Origin: Pelobates cultripes
Taxonomy: Eukaryota > Chordata > Amphibia > Anura > Pelobatidae
Assembly: GCA_933207985.1 (NCBI GenBank)
Contig: OW240921.1
Span: 108,986,542 to 109,050,541 of the forward strand
DNA length: 64,000 nucleotides
Reading direction: 5' to 3'
Both the position numbers and the translations under genes were made by a program. The notes under the pieces are model-generated. The model ran no database searches, was not told where the DNA came from, and saw nothing but the letters and a program-made list of their open reading frames with translations. Within the stretch, counting starts at the first letter, position 1. Each line of letters begins with the position of its first letter. Positions 12,201 through 27,509 of this stretch are shown one piece after another.

Positions 12201-15200
12201 CCTCACTGTATATTGCTTCCTGTGTAAAGCCAGGTACCGGTATGTCAAACTGAACACTGGTTTGCATTGCTTTTTATGAGACATTCCCCGATTCTCTGTT
12301 ACAAACTCTGAGTCTGCTGTGTTACTAAGCATCAGGCAGAGAGAGGCTGTTCTCAACACTGCAGATTCATTTGGATATCGAAGGAGGAGCGTTGCCTAAT
12401 ATGATTTTGATTTCATCATGAGGCTTAAACCAATCCATTGTATGCGGGGGCTTTGTAGGGAATAAATCCCATGTCTGATTTTATTTTTCTCTAGGATAGT
12501 AAGCCTTGTATAATGAGTGACTCTGTAGCGCAATCAATCCCTCATTCTTTTCGATAAACGCATGCATTTTTCTTAATTTTTCTCCTCTGTGGGGTGTTTG
12601 CCAAACTGCTGTACACTCTAGCAGAATTTTGATAGTCTACGTCTTCTAATTTTCCTATAACAGAATCAGTTTTATATATTTTATTTTATTTTTAGATTTT
12701 TTAAAATCTGGATAAAATGTGGCTTTAATCGTTGTATGCTGCTATTTTGAACAAAAATCACATGTATCTCAGTCTTAGCAAATTAATTTAAAAAAAAAGT
12801 CTCAGATCTTCTTTCTAATTATAAATACCAGTTTCTATTTCATTTTATGGGTTTTAAGATCGTCTGTCTTAGTTACAGAGTTAATTGGCTTTGTCTGAAA
12901 GTTCTTGCTTTTTAAAATAAGTCACCCCTGAAATTGAGTTATCATTTTGTATATTCTGATTTAACTGTGGCTTATGTACTTCCTGCAAGATTTGCCTGTA
13001 TTCAAATTTACCTGTATTCAGATCTTATCCATGTTCAGATCTGCCCTGATAAGATCTACCCCTATTCACATTTACCTGCAGTTGTAAACCTACCTGCAAT
13101 CAGGTGTACCTGCATCAGACCTATTCATACCTACCTGCAATCAGGTGTACCTGCATCAGACCTATTCATACCTACCTGCAATCAGGTGTACATGCATCAG
13201 ACCTATTCATACCTACCGGCAATCAGGTGTACCTGCATCAGACCTATTCATACCTACCTGCAATCAGGTGTACATGCATCAGACCTATTCATACCTACCT
13301 GCAATCAGGTGTACCTGCATCAGACCTATTCATACCTACCTGCAATCAGGTGTACCTGCATCAGACCTATTCATACCTACCTGCAATCAGGTGTACCTGC
13401 ATCAGACCTATTCATACCTACCTGCAATCAGGTGTACCTGCATCAGACCTATTCAAACTTACCCGCACTCAGTTCTAACTTCATTCCACTGTATGCATAT
13501 TATACCCATTCGGGCCTACCCACATCAAACACATTCAACATTAGCTTAACCTGCTTCAAGCCTTTCAGAACAACCTGCAATTAGATCTACACACATCAGA
13601 CTTTTCCAGACCTACCTGCATTCAATTCTAATCGTATTCAGACTCACCTGCATTCAGACCTACCCAAGTTCAGTTTTACCCAAGTTCAGACCTAACTGCT
13701 ATTAGATTAACCTGTATTTTACTCTTGCTTGTTAACTATCTTGTACAGTTTACTGAGTATCACAAGTTCAAGTTAGAAATGCAATCCATATTGAAAAGAC
13801 TCATTGTCGAAAACATTTAAGAAATGTATGTGATGTAGCATCAGCCCAGTGTCATGCCCTGCATCTATATAAGCCTTACCCTAAGCCAAAACATATCCCT
13901 AATTCCCCTTCATTCTTCACGTAGTGATTGGTAAAACCAGGCAAATTCATGGTTCTTGGACTCCTATCTGACCCCTGGATCCTCCTATCTGAGCCCTGGA
14001 TCCTAGGCGGCTGCCTAAGTGCGCCTTAGGCAGCCGCATAACCTCGCCGTATATATAAATGTAAGCGAATATGATGGATGTCCTTCCAAATTGTCACCGG
14101 AGCAGCATCCTATCGAGTATAGGAAGCGAGATCTCCACAAATAGGGAGAAACAACACAATGGCTTTGTAAAACACTGCAACATATTTTGACTCAAGATTG
14201 TGTCGTCGGCGTAATCAGCAAGCTTTTGTAGTCAGCATTTTGCTGGTTATAATTTTTCCTGCAAGATTATAAACAGACAATATCTTGTACTATCTTGTAA
14301 CATGTGAAATTGAAAATCTGTTCCTTGCAAACAGAGAATTCGAGTTATTATGAAGCACCAAATCTGGCAAAGTAGATTGTCCACTTGGTCGGTCAGTTGT
14401 CCCAATCTATTTCTCTGATATTTGCCAGTATCTGATGTTTTGTAGAGCTCATCAGCTTGTCATATTGATAAATAAAAAGCCATCACTGTCATTGCTCCTT
14501 TCTGTAAGATGCCCGTAGCTCTATAACATAAACTGCAATCAATATTATCACTCTTATTTAAATTGATTTATAATATTCTCTTTAAGTAATTTCTGTGTGC
14601 GATCACCCTATCCCTGACCTCAGTAAAATCTGCTATCTCGTGATGGTCAGATATAGAATATTAGTGACACCTAGTGGGCAGTTTGGGGATTGTCCTCTTT
14701 TGGACAGGTTGGGTGGTGCTGTTACAATGGGTTTTTTGGGGGGGTTTTTATCAGAGAACATAACAAATATTAAAGATGTGTTCTTAATTCATGCATGATA
14801 AATACATCAATTTAAATCTAACTGCTATGATATATTTATATTCAATATAAAACTATAACCTACAAGAACATGGTAAAAGAACGAAGTTGAAATCAGTGTA
14901 CAACAATTTAATTACCTGTACTTCATGTTTAGTATAATCGTTTTGTTTTGTGTTTTTTTTATTGTAAAACAAACTAACATAGGCTATCAAAAATATGTTT
15001 CTTTCTTCTTAATTTTGGCTGCCAAGTCAATGAAATAAAGTAGCCAACACGCGATTTGCCCATCAAATTACCAGCACTAAATATGACAGTTCTGAATATC
15101 CTCACTAATCCAGATTAACCAATCATGTGCACCCACAGGAGCCACAAATCCTTTAGCTTCCTTATATCGTTTTGCCCAATACCTCATATATGAAAGTAAC

Positions 15201-18200
15201 ACTCAGAACCCTAAAGATTTGAGCTTCCTTTATTTACGTGTGAATAGTGATGTCCCGAACGGTTCGCCGAACGGTTCGCCACGGACGACTAACATAAACT
15301 TAAACTTTGACCCTGTACCTCACAGTCAGCAGACACATTCCAGCCAATCAGCAGCAGACCCTCCCTCCCAGACCCTCCCACCTCCTGGACAGCTCACTAA
15401 GAATGTAGCTTCACAATGAATGTAAAATGGATGCTGTCCAGGAGGTGGGAGTGTCTGCTGCTGATTTCCTGGAATATGTCTGCTGACTGTGAGGTACAGG
15501 GTCAAAGTTTATGTTTATGTTCGCCGTCCGCGGCGAACCGTTCGGGACATCACTACGTGTGAATAGTGAGTCATGTTTTTTTCTTTTAGAAAAAATAAGT
15601 GCAGATTCTCCCCAAAATCTGCATATTTATAAACGAAACGTGTTACATCTCCCTGGCTGTCAATCACACAATTGGTCCTGTTACTTCCTGGTTTTTTTTT
15701 AGCTCAGTGGAGCTAAACTCAAGAGGCAGCAATTGCCCTGTGCACCTGCCTTGCAAAGAATTCTCATTGAGCTGCATTGGGAAGTCTGTGATTGGACAGC
15801 CACAGAAAGTCTGAGCGGGGTCAGGAGGGGAGGGCTTACAGAAATTTCAGAGATGTGCAGTTTTAGCAAGCTGTTCTTAGATATGAAAATTCATGTTTTC
15901 ATTGGTGGTATATCTCATAAAAGGTGTCCTTTTTAATGTATCTCTGAGATGCATTGGTAGTTATACAGATAACAATTCAGTAACTGTCATCCAGGGGCTG
16001 TGCAGCTGTTGGAACTAGACCTTTTTTGGTTATAACAGGACTGTTCATGAATCTATTTTCCCAGCATAAGAAATGTTCAACTTATTATTATTAGAATTCT
16101 TTACATTTATTATATTATATATATATATATATGTATTATTATAATTTTGTATTATTACATTATTAATAGTTTTCTCTATTTGTGTTGTTTTTTTCATTTT
16201 GTCCATGTTGAATATTTGCCAATAGTTTCTTAAGGACAGGACTCTTACTGGGCTTCTCTGAGCCATTATTTGTGGACAATGTGACAAGCAGGTCAGGTAC
16301 CTTGGACCCTAAAATTGGTCTGGTGACTGATGTCCTTATTGGCTACTCATGGTGACCCAGTCACCTTCGAGGACACGAGAGTTCTATTGGAATGATGAAG
16401 GATTTCACTAAGCCATCACAAACAAACCCACTTGACTTTGGTTTGATTGGGCAATCAAAAATTTAATGTGATTAACTAGCATTTACTTATTTTCTCCCCC
16501 AATGAAATAAAACATGTAAGCAGAGTTGTATTCAGTTCTTTCTTTAAAGAAAAAAAATAAACAACAAGGATAAGGGAAAAAAAACAAAGATACAGTTCAG
16601 TAAATCTACAAAGAACATTACGAATCTACAAAACTACCGAGCAAACAATATGAAGGAGTGCTGTACCTCGCACGAATGTAAAGGATGTCAGTCATGTTCC
16701 AGATAAATGGTTATTACAGAAGGTGCAAATTAGATTTGACAGGTAGAAATCTGAAACTTTATAAAACTGAAAAAAACGTACAGTTGTTAAGTTCTTAAGC
16801 TGTTCAAGTAAATTTTATGGTTTTAGAAGACAATTTGATCTTTAACTTCCATATATATATATAAGCAGACTAGATAGTGAATATTAATATTTATACAGAA
16901 ATAATATTCATTTAATTACTAATGAAATAATTGAGTCAACAAATGTTAACATTTGGGCCATATCCACCAGTTATTAAATGATTGACTCTGCTCATCGCAT
17001 CCCTTACCAAAAATATCACGGGCTCAGTAAGCATCATGTACCATGGTATGGGAATGATACATCACACATCATTAGGGTCTTATAGTATTTTTCAGGCCAC
17101 AAAGTTGACCCATCACAATAGATATTTCTTTTTCACAAAACCTGGTAATCAAAGCACAGTTTTTCCATCCCTCTATCTAGAATGAAAGAATAACAATTTG
17201 TCTCAATGTGTATAATGTGTATTATCTACAAGTATAGCATCCTACCCACAGGCCCCTAGAAAGGAGCTACAGAATGGGGTGATCCGTGGATACCAGATTG
17301 GATACCGTGAAAATGGGCCTGGCAGTAATGGTCAATATAGCATTGTAGAGATGAAAGCTACAGGAGATGGTGAGGTGTACACCTTGGACAACATGAAGAA
17401 ATTTGCCCAGTATGGAGTGGTGGTACAGGCGTTCAATCGAGCAGGAACCGGACCATCTTCTACGGAGATCAATGCCACCACGCTGGAGGATGGTAAGTGT
17501 GCGCATGCAAAATAATGTAGCTATGTCCTCATTAGTATATGTGTATATTGCAAGGTAATACACACCGAGCATAATGTATCAAAAGTGGAATTTATGACTT
17601 TGCGATTTGTGCAGTATCTGGAATGCAATCACATTCAAGCCTACAATTAATATTATTTGGCATTTGCCATTTGACCACTTTTTTTAATTTGCTTCAATAC
17701 ATGCCAACCAGCAGTCACAGTGGGTTGCTGCTAGCATGGCTTTTTCAAGTTGCGTTCTTGTGGCTCTAAACTCTAGTTAATTGCCTTTAGAAAGAAGCGT
17801 TAAAGCATACATAGCTCATTCACTGTAGTGAACCAGAAGTAACTGTGAGTTTGGTGTAAGTGTGGCTTGTGTTTTTGCATTATGGACTTGGTAGTGATAC
17901 TAAATATTCCAGGTGCGGAATTCCAGTTTGCCACCATTAGGCTTGAATATCCAGTATATTGACAAAGCAGCAAGTTTATTAATGTAAATACCCTGTAGTT
18001 GTTTAATTCCAAACAGTGGAGCAGTACTATGCTAATTCACAAACTCTCCGCAGTCGCTAATCGCACATGTCCACAGCCTGGGCTTGGGTTCTTTCTCAGA
18101 TAGGGGAGGTAGGTACTTAAATGACATGCGTATACTGTACAAATCTTTTGTACGGACAAAAGAAGAACTAAATATTCTTCCTCCGCCATCTGGGAAAAAA

Positions 18201-21200
18201 AGGCAGTCTTATAGGAACTTGCTCCACTTACAAGCATGCACAGTGTGCCTCCTTGCACCATAAGCTATACTACGATGCTTGGAGTGCTTACTGTATCTCT
18301 GTGTACATCAAGTAAATCTCCTTTAGTACACCTTCTATCTCAATCCCTTACAGCACTCGGGATATTTTGTATGTGCCCCTACTTCAAGTTTCAATGAATG
18401 TCACTTCTATTTATTTTTTTCGCTGCACACTGTTTATTTTTCTTTTCTTTCACAAAACAGTGCCGAGTCAGCCTCCTGAAAACATAAGAGCTCTCTCGAT
18501 CACTTCTGACGTGGCCGTCATCTCTTGGTCTGAGCCTTCTCGGAGTTCCCTTAACGGCGTCCTTAAGGGCTACCGTGTCATCTACTGGTCGCTCTATCCC
18601 GATGGAGGTTGGTGCCGTGATGGGCAGGGTTTATTTGCTAACGTTATGTCTAATTCTAATGTCCACGCTTACTTTGATTTATGTTTCTATTCTCTCTATT
18701 CAACCACTTAAAGAGTGGGGAGAAATGCAGAATATTACAACACCGCGGGAACGCGTGGAACTGAAGTCTCTTGAAAAATTCACCAATTACAGTGTGCAGG
18801 TCCTGGCCTACACCCAGGCAGGAGACGGCGTACGAAGCAGTGTGCTGTATCTACAGACCAAGGAGGACAGTGAGTGAATTATCTAGTGCCTGTAGAGTCT
18901 CTTTGTAATATCTTTCACTCGTTTAATGTGTTAACACGTTTCCTGCACAAATGTACCGTACGCTTTATGACAATAAAAGTCCACGGGAATAGACTGAATG
19001 GTAAATGCACACATAACAATTGCTTTATTCATTAAATTGTTATGTCCCTGTTATGGGAATCCTCCGTCACCATGGCAACTTCATGAATTAGCGCTTTGTG
19101 ACCTTGGCAAATTAATGTTTAGATATTGGCTCTAAAGCAAAGTATTCACCGTCTCTGTTTTGTCTCTGTTCATATGCACCTTACGTTGTTATTGTATTCA
19201 TATTAATGTGCAGAAAGAACCAAGAACAAAAATGTGCTATTCTTTAACTTTTCTTTTTCCTTTTATGAAATCAGACTGGGCTTTACAAAACGTATTTTAA
19301 CTGCACAGCTAATTAGATTCCTCTGGCTTTCTGTGCAGGGTTAACCACTAAAATGTGAACTGTAAGGAATTTACTTTGAAATCACTTTGAATTAATGAAA
19401 CTTCACACTTTGGTGAATAACTCTGCTTGTGTAGGCTTTGTCTGATGTTCAGACTATATCTTCATTAGAAAGAGAGAGAATGTGTGTGTGCATATAACCA
19501 TGTAATGTAACAGTATCTCTGGGTTTAAACTGAAGTTCCTTTCTGCCCACCTACCTTAACTTTTCAGGATTAGCAGCCTTGTTGTATTCTGTGATACAAA
19601 ATAAATTGTTCCGTATATATGGAAGGCCAGATAATATACAAAAAGTGAAAAGATGAACACGACTCGGGCTATTTGTCCTCAGTATAGCACGAAGCACTTA
19701 CTCTTTTACAAAGGTAAAACCTCGACTTTTTTTTCTTTCTTTTTTTTTAAACTAGTTCCGGGTCCACCTGCTGGAATTAAAGCTGTTCCATCCTCGTCTA
19801 GTAGTGTGGTGGTATCATGGTTGCCTCCTACCAAGCCCAATGGAATCATTCGAAAATACACCATCTTCTGCTCCAGTCCTGGGTCTGGACAGCCTGTAAG
19901 TATTGTGGGTGGGATGAGAGACGGGGCAGAGTTATGTGAACAGTGGGAAGGTTAGAATGAGAGAACATGGTGCTATTTAATGTTCTTACATTTCAAGCAC
20001 CTGCTCGTAATTCCTCATGTCTTCTCTTTGTGTGAGTGATCGTAAATACATCCATTGCATCTCCTGCACTGCTCTCTTGTGGATGTTTTCTACATATCTC
20101 TGTCTTATTTTTTTGACAATCATTTTTATAGTTTTTTTTCCAGCATCTTCTCCTTCATTCTCCAATCCTTATACTTATACTATCTTGGCCACTTCACTGA
20201 CAGCCATTTTCTTCATCCATAGCTTTCCGTCCTCTGCCCCTGTAATTTTTGTCTCGTTATTTTTCAGATTTTTTACCTTACTTTTTTCTGAACCTGTATG
20301 CCATGAAACTTGAAAGCATGTTCCTCATCGTCTCACCTTTTCTTTTTTCTTCCCACATGCTCACAGTATCTACTCCCTGTCTTACTCTTCCATTACAAAT
20401 GTACTTATCTCTCTCAGATTACTTCTTCTTCCCCTGGGGAATGATTTCCCCTCCCAGTAGGAACCTTTGAAGATTCTATGTTCTTTGAAGTTTTTTTCCC
20501 TTGGTCTCTAGATAAGGAGGGGTGATGCTGCTGGCTGCTAATTAGAGTTAATTAAGCATAAACTACTTATATTCTTCTGTAGTTATGATGAATATATAGA
20601 AAATATGAAGAACAACATTAAAATTTCTCTTTTCTCTTCTTTTTCCGCCATGTACCCATCTCATCTCATTCCTGTTTCTTTTTTGGTTTGTTCACCCACT
20701 CACTCAGGCTCCTAGTGAGTATGAGACCAGCCCTGAGTTTCTGCACTATCGTATCATGCACCTCCTCCGAGGACAGCAGTATATGTTATGGGTGGCTGCA
20801 GTCACGTCCGCTGGACGCGGGAATGTAAGCGAAAAGGTGATGATTGAGCCAGCTGGAAAAGGTATGACATATCGGAGGTTTTTAACCAATTCATTCATTG
20901 CACTTTAAATAGTCCTGCTCTCTGAATTACCCAATAAATAAACATAGAGTGGATTTAAAAAAAAAAAAGTAGGTACAGTTGTGGCCCCCTGTTTGTCCTT
21001 CCAAGACCGGTCTAATATTGGTTAATGGGTAAGGTTTTAAAAGCCCCCCTTTTCTTTCTCTGTTCTACTTAGATACCCATCCCTAGGCATTATGATTGAA
21101 TACCATTTTCTGAATGCTATTTTTGTTTAACCCTCAGCTCCTGCCAAGATCATTTCATTTGGGGGGACTGTAAGCACCCCATGGATGAAGGATGTCCGTT

Positions 21201-24200
21201 TGCCCTGCAGTTCGGTGGGTGAGCCAGCTCCAGCCATTAAATGGACCAAAGACAGGTATGTTTTATCCTATGACAATCTTATTCTCTAACAAGTCAGAAC
21301 ACAGAGTTATCTCACTTATACCCAAGGTAGATAATAGAGTACAGTGCACGGCCTTCAATGTTCATATAGTTTGATGATACATTGTTACTACTGGACAGCA
21401 TTCACATAGGGAATATCACGCAAAAGCGCAAGTCTATTGTATTAAGCTTGAATTTGAAATCCAGGATACTGTTAGCGTTGTGCCAGTCTAAGCTGCAATG
21501 TCATTACTAAAAGCTATTCATTAATTAGGCAATAGTCAGTAAACATTCTATTTTGAATGAGGGCCAATCGTAGGTCTGCAGAGGTAATATTTTAGCCTCT
21601 GCTCTCCTAATGATCCCTCCTAAGAACGTCTGGAGATTGCCCTGCTGTTTGGAGATAAGGTTTGGAATGAGCATTAGGGATCATTGATCATCTAAATTAG
21701 TTTTTGATATGTTTTACAGACTGCAATTTGTAATGTTCGAGCTTACCTCACTACGGTCTGTGAAATCGCCTAGTAAGATTGAGTATGGAATAGAATGTTG
21801 CCAATAGACTATTACTACGCCATAGATTAAAGGAAGTTAAGAATGTTGAGATTGTGCATTGAACAAGAAGAAAGATAGCTGAAACTTGGGAGAGTCAAAA
21901 GCCTACTAATATACATAGATGACACCTTTCCACAGAAAACCAAAACTGTATCTAACTCGAAAGACTCCCCAGGTAGAATATCAGAATTTAATTCATGGCT
22001 ATAGACATGAGATATTCTGTTAACTATTAGTATATATATTGTCTGCTGAATTTACGTGCAATTTTATGTTGTGTTGACCTCCTGGGTTAACAATAGTATT
22101 TTTTTCCCCGTTAAACTCCAGTGAGGACTCTGCTATTCCATTAGCTCTAGATGGACACCGTCTCATTCATTCCAATGGCACTCTCACACTGCGCTCAGTC
22201 AAGGCTGAAGACTCTGGCTACTACACCTGCACAGCGACAAACACCTGGGGTTTCGACACAATCATTGTAAACCTGTTGGTTCAAGGTAAGAAGTATGGCT
22301 TTGAAACGCAGCCGCAGGAGATAGTAGTCTAAATGAGGGAAATTAAATATCATATAGTGTCATGTATTGTATGGGTGGCTGAGTTGTGATGGCACAGATC
22401 AGATTTTTATTTTTATCCCTTTTACAGTTCCTCCTGATCAGCCTCGACTCACTGTGTCAAAAACCTCAGCTTCTTCCATTACACTTGCCTGGATTCCCGG
22501 AGACAATGGGGGCAGCTCCATACGAGGTACTTTTCTGTTACTATTACTTCTCTACCTACTACTTACAGCATCTGTTGCAATATTTCTTTATCTCATCCTA
22601 ATGAATTACATTTGTACTTTGCAGGTTTTGTCCTCCAGTACTCCGTAGATAACAGTGAGGAATGGCGAGATGTATTTATAAGCTCTTCTGAGAGGTCCTT
22701 TAGACTAGAGAATTTACGTTGTGGTACTTGGTACAAAGTTAAGTTGGCCGCTAAGAACAGTGTTGGAGCAGGAAGAATCAGTGAGATTATCGAAGCCAAG
22801 ACTCATGGAAGAGGTACCATTAGTGAACCCAACTCAGTCATCCTTTTAGCTCACCTACTCCAAGTCATAGACTAAGCCTTGCATTCCTTTCTTCATCGTA
22901 ACTCACCTGCCTCAAATGGTGACTTAAACTATTTAACCACTGGGTACAAATTCTTCTTATATTTCATCAAAGTAACACGTCAGAAATTATTTGCTTGGCC
23001 GGCAAACAAATACAACTCCTATTAAAAAATCTGTGGTATTAGAAGTTTAAAGAAATAATTGTATCCCATTAAAAGGATATGGGTACACACATATACATAT
23101 TACAGTATTAAACATAATCACACATCTCATGTTGCATTATTAAGAAGTCATTGAGATTATCAGAGTTCATTTCACCATCTGCAGTCCCAAAGTACAACAC
23201 ACACTTCAAGGTTCTAATGTAAACTACATTGAATATTACTATTCTCATATTAGTTTAGGATAATTCAGGAAAACCTTGTGCCACGTAAAACCCTGTTTTT
23301 ACACTGTTTCACCCATCTTTGTTAATCAGGGACTAGTAACCACTTTCCTTACTATGCTATGATCTCTGATTATGTTGCTTCTTGCTCATCTATATCTTAG
23401 TAATTTGCTGGCAGTTGTTTCGTTCCTGAGAACTTGTGATGTCTCCTCACCCCACAGAGCCATCCTTTAACAAGGATCAGCATCTATTCACCCATGTCAA
23501 CTCCACACATGCCCGTCTCAACCTACATGGCTGGAATAGTGGTGGGTGTCCAATCACCTCAGTCATTCTAGAGTACCGACCGCAGAACAGCTGGGCTTGG
23601 CAGAGCCTCCGTGCAAACGTGACAAGCGATGTCTTCCTGACAGAGCTACGGGAGGCCACCTGGTATGAACTGAAGATGAGGGCTTGCAACAGCGCTGGAT
23701 GTGGAAATGAGACGTCGCAGTTTGCTACATTGGACTATGATGGGAGTAAGGACTGCACTCATACTTTGAACTTTACCATTTAGGCTGCAAATTTTTATAC
23801 CATATTCTATTAGCAATGACCTCTCAGGGATCCAAACCAATATCCACTCCCGCCATCTAGGGAATAATCTGAGTACAAGTTATTTCAAGTAGGAAAACTT
23901 ACTCGCATCCAATACGCCATCGAATCTAATGCGCATTCCAATTTTGAAACCTAATGGCAAAAAATACTTTTGCTGGAGAAAGAAATGTGCATTTGTACAA
24001 GAAGATACTACTATACAACATATAGGATGATAAGCGAGGACCGCCATCTGACCGGTGGTGAAAATCACATTCGCATTGCGACAAAGATGCTAGTTACAGC
24101 CTTACTGTACACAGAAACCAAGTCTCGCATCTCTGTTGCAGCGATGTGAATGCAAATTTTGGGGACTTTATTTTGCCAATAAAGGTGCGCATTAGATTTG

Positions 24201-27200
24201 AGTAAATACAGTAATTAAACAAAGTTTACATTTACTGGGTGTGCTTTTGTTTTACACCATCTGTAGAACCAAAATAAAAAACCCTACAAAATAGCTTCAG
24301 AAGGTTAATATAGTCAATAAATATATCATAACGACCATCTGTTTATGCTAATAAAAGCAGGCATTCTGTCTGTCTGTTTGTCTATGTATCTAGCACACAC
24401 TAATATCGTTCACAAGGCAGAATTTTTACTGTACGTATAAAATAAACGTGTCGTGTTGTACTTACTTATTTCATAGTTCTGTGGGTTTTTGATTCTCATA
24501 TCTTGATCTCTCCTCTATAATTCTCAACATAGGTACGATTCCTCCCATTAAGTCTGCGCAGGGTGAAGGAGATGATGTAAAAAAGCTTTTTTCCATTGCC
24601 TGTCCAGTGATTTTGGCCACGTTGGGGGTCGCCTTGTTATTTATTATTCGTAAGAAGAGGAAAGAGAAAAGATTGAAGAGGCTTCGAGGTGAGGAGGCTC
24701 CTATGTATTTTGCAGGGATATATAACATTTTAACATTTTAATAACTGATAAAGTAGTGTTTGACAAAAGATTTGGTTCCATAAAAAACTGCATTTTGGGT
24801 ATATTATTATTTATATAGCGCCATCTGATTCTGTAGCGCTGTATATAAACCCTAGTTATATTAACAACCACTGTTTCTCTATTTTGCAGATGCAAAAAGT
24901 TTAGCAGAGATGCTGATCAGGTGAGTCCAACAGGATATAATGATTGTTCTTTGCCGTTTTTACGTACATCTTAACCTCTTAAGGACACAACTTCTGGAAT
25001 AAACGGAATCATGACGGAATATTTCAGTCATGTGTCCTTAAAGGGTTAAGGCTGGATCAGTACTGGGTAAACCATGACATATGGGGCTCTGCTAAAGATG
25101 ATTTGTTTTTCTTTGTAATATCAGCTTAGTTCTGTGTATATAGTGTCAGTATTTGTCGCTTTGCTCCATACCATAGCAGTGATAAAATGTTCTGTACACA
25201 TTAATCTTCTGATTTCTACGTGGCAATAGTATTTTTATGGAGAGACATTGGGGGTACTTTTCTACATAGCTTAAAGTAAGCCCCTCATCTGATATCCTGA
25301 GAAATTAACATGCCACGTGTCAAGGCTAACAGCACATGCTGGCGGTGACAATGACGTATATGTCTACCTACATAGATTCTTGAAAAATAAATGACCAACT
25401 AATTAGAAGTTTGAGTTATTATTTAAAGAATGAAAAGAACGTCATTTTATGTGTCTCTGGGTCTAGGACATGCATGGCTTTTTCAAATAAATGTTGTTAT
25501 ATATTTTGTTGGTTTATGGTAAGATTCTAATCTTCCAGCAGGTTTTTCTAGCAAATGGGAATACACCCTTGTCCACAAGAATACAAGCTAACACACAATT
25601 TATCCTTCACTGTATGTACCTCACGCTTGTGTATGGTAAAAGGCAAGACTTTAGATAAGAAAGGGGAACAGGTGGAGGAACCCGTAGTGATATTATGTAG
25701 CAGGAATTATTCATAGTGGGTGTATTAAAGGGAAAGCTGTACAGCTGCATCAATGCTAACTGTATCGGTTTCTTATAGTAGCATTCTTAATGTGATATTC
25801 TAGAATCATCCCGTTAAGGTTCTACTTAACATGTTGTGTGCATGATGCGTGGTGTTACTCACTTAATATCATGTTAAAAGAATAGGCAGGCCCAAGGGAC
25901 ATATCTTCCAACATCGGTGTTTCATGAAGTTGGGCACTGGTGGGGGTGGTATAAAAGGACGAGCCATTGACGTTAATTGTGTCACTGGCAACACCGAAGA
26001 ATTGGCAGTTCAGCGTGGTATGAATGCATGCCAGACTGCCTGCCAATCAAGCAGGCCTGCCCATCAAAGGAAGACAATGTAGACCAAGATTAAAGTCTGT
26101 AATTAATGTCTTGGGAAAATACTTGGTGGCGCTAGACTAATTAAGTGGATCTTATCTTTTTTTTTTTTATATATATAGAGGAGCAAAATACATCTATGAC
26201 ATTAGCTTGGGTACCTGTACTTCATTTGTAAAATTTGCACAGTGACTCATTAGTTGACTGCAACATAAGACGTATTAAAAAGGTAAAAGTAAAGTAATTG
26301 CGGATATAATAAACATTTAACGTGAACCCCTTGTTTGGAACTGATCAAACGATGAGTCTGTTTTAAGCACTTAAATAACAAGGGGGCCAGGTTTTGGGTC
26401 CTAAACCAGGGATTAAGAACCCCAGGTATAGATTGCACGTTACTATGAAATACATCGATTTCATGTTATCCTATTTCTTTCTTTAAATGTATTTTGAAAT
26501 TGCCCCTATGATATTGCAAAACAGTAAAGGATTTCAACATGGGTACATTGACAGCTGCTTTCGTCCCCTTTTCTCTTTGCACTATTTCATTATTTAACTC
26601 TCTTTCTTTCCCTCTATGTTTCAGTAAAAATAACCGCAGTTTTGACACTCCGGTGAAGGGGCCACCTGCCGGTCCCAGGTTACACATTGATATTCCCCGT
26701 GTTCAGCTTCTAATTGAGGACAAAGAGGGAGTGAAACAATTAGGTAAGTAATATATACCTCCTCCCATAAAACAATTCTCCTCGAATAACGGATGAAATA
26801 TATTCTATCTGACCTGTATAATAGCCGTGAAGTAAATACAAGCAATACATAGCTTTATATGGAAGTTGTTTCACAAATGGCTCCATCATGTAAGCAACTG
26901 CATCATACAGACCTTATATTTCGTAATATGTTTTTAGTTATGACATGGAACGATTTTGAGATGTTTATTCATTGTATCGAATCAATCCTTCAATTTAAAA
27001 ACTGCTTAGCAAGGAAATTGCTCTGATTATTATTTATTTATAAAGACAGTCTTTTCCGCAGTATTGTGGTGGGTGATAGATACAAACAAGTTCAGTGAAT
27101 GTTAAATCATTTTCACACAGTAACTTGTAACATGAATTTCTAATTCAGGGATGGAAAATGCCACAACCTTTTAAAAAAAAAATGTTAACATGCTTAATCT

Positions 27201-27469
27201 TCTAGTGAATGCCTAAATAATAATAAGAATTAAAAAAATAGCATAGCTTAGTTTGAGAAGTTACCACTTGGGTTCACGTAGAAATTTGTTGTGTTCGGCA
27301 GGTGATGATAAAGCCACGTTGCCTGTAACAGATGCCGAGTTCAGCCAAACTGTTAACCCTCAAAGTTTCTGCACTGGGGTATCCCTACATCACCCTGCCC
27401 TGATCCAGAACACGGGGCCCCTCATCGATATGTCGGATATTCGACCAGGAACCAGTATGTGAAATTCTA

Positions 27470-27509
<40 letters not shown>

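Noticed and set aside
12934..13584. 216-codon open frame on the + strand
   Set aside because: It is the 41-bp minisatellite read in frame. All three frames show the same cycling peptide, so it is a repeat artefact.
12985..13720. Possible CRISPR-like array (regular repeats)
   Set aside because: Units are contiguous, with no unique spacers, and the genome is eukaryotic. It is a minisatellite.
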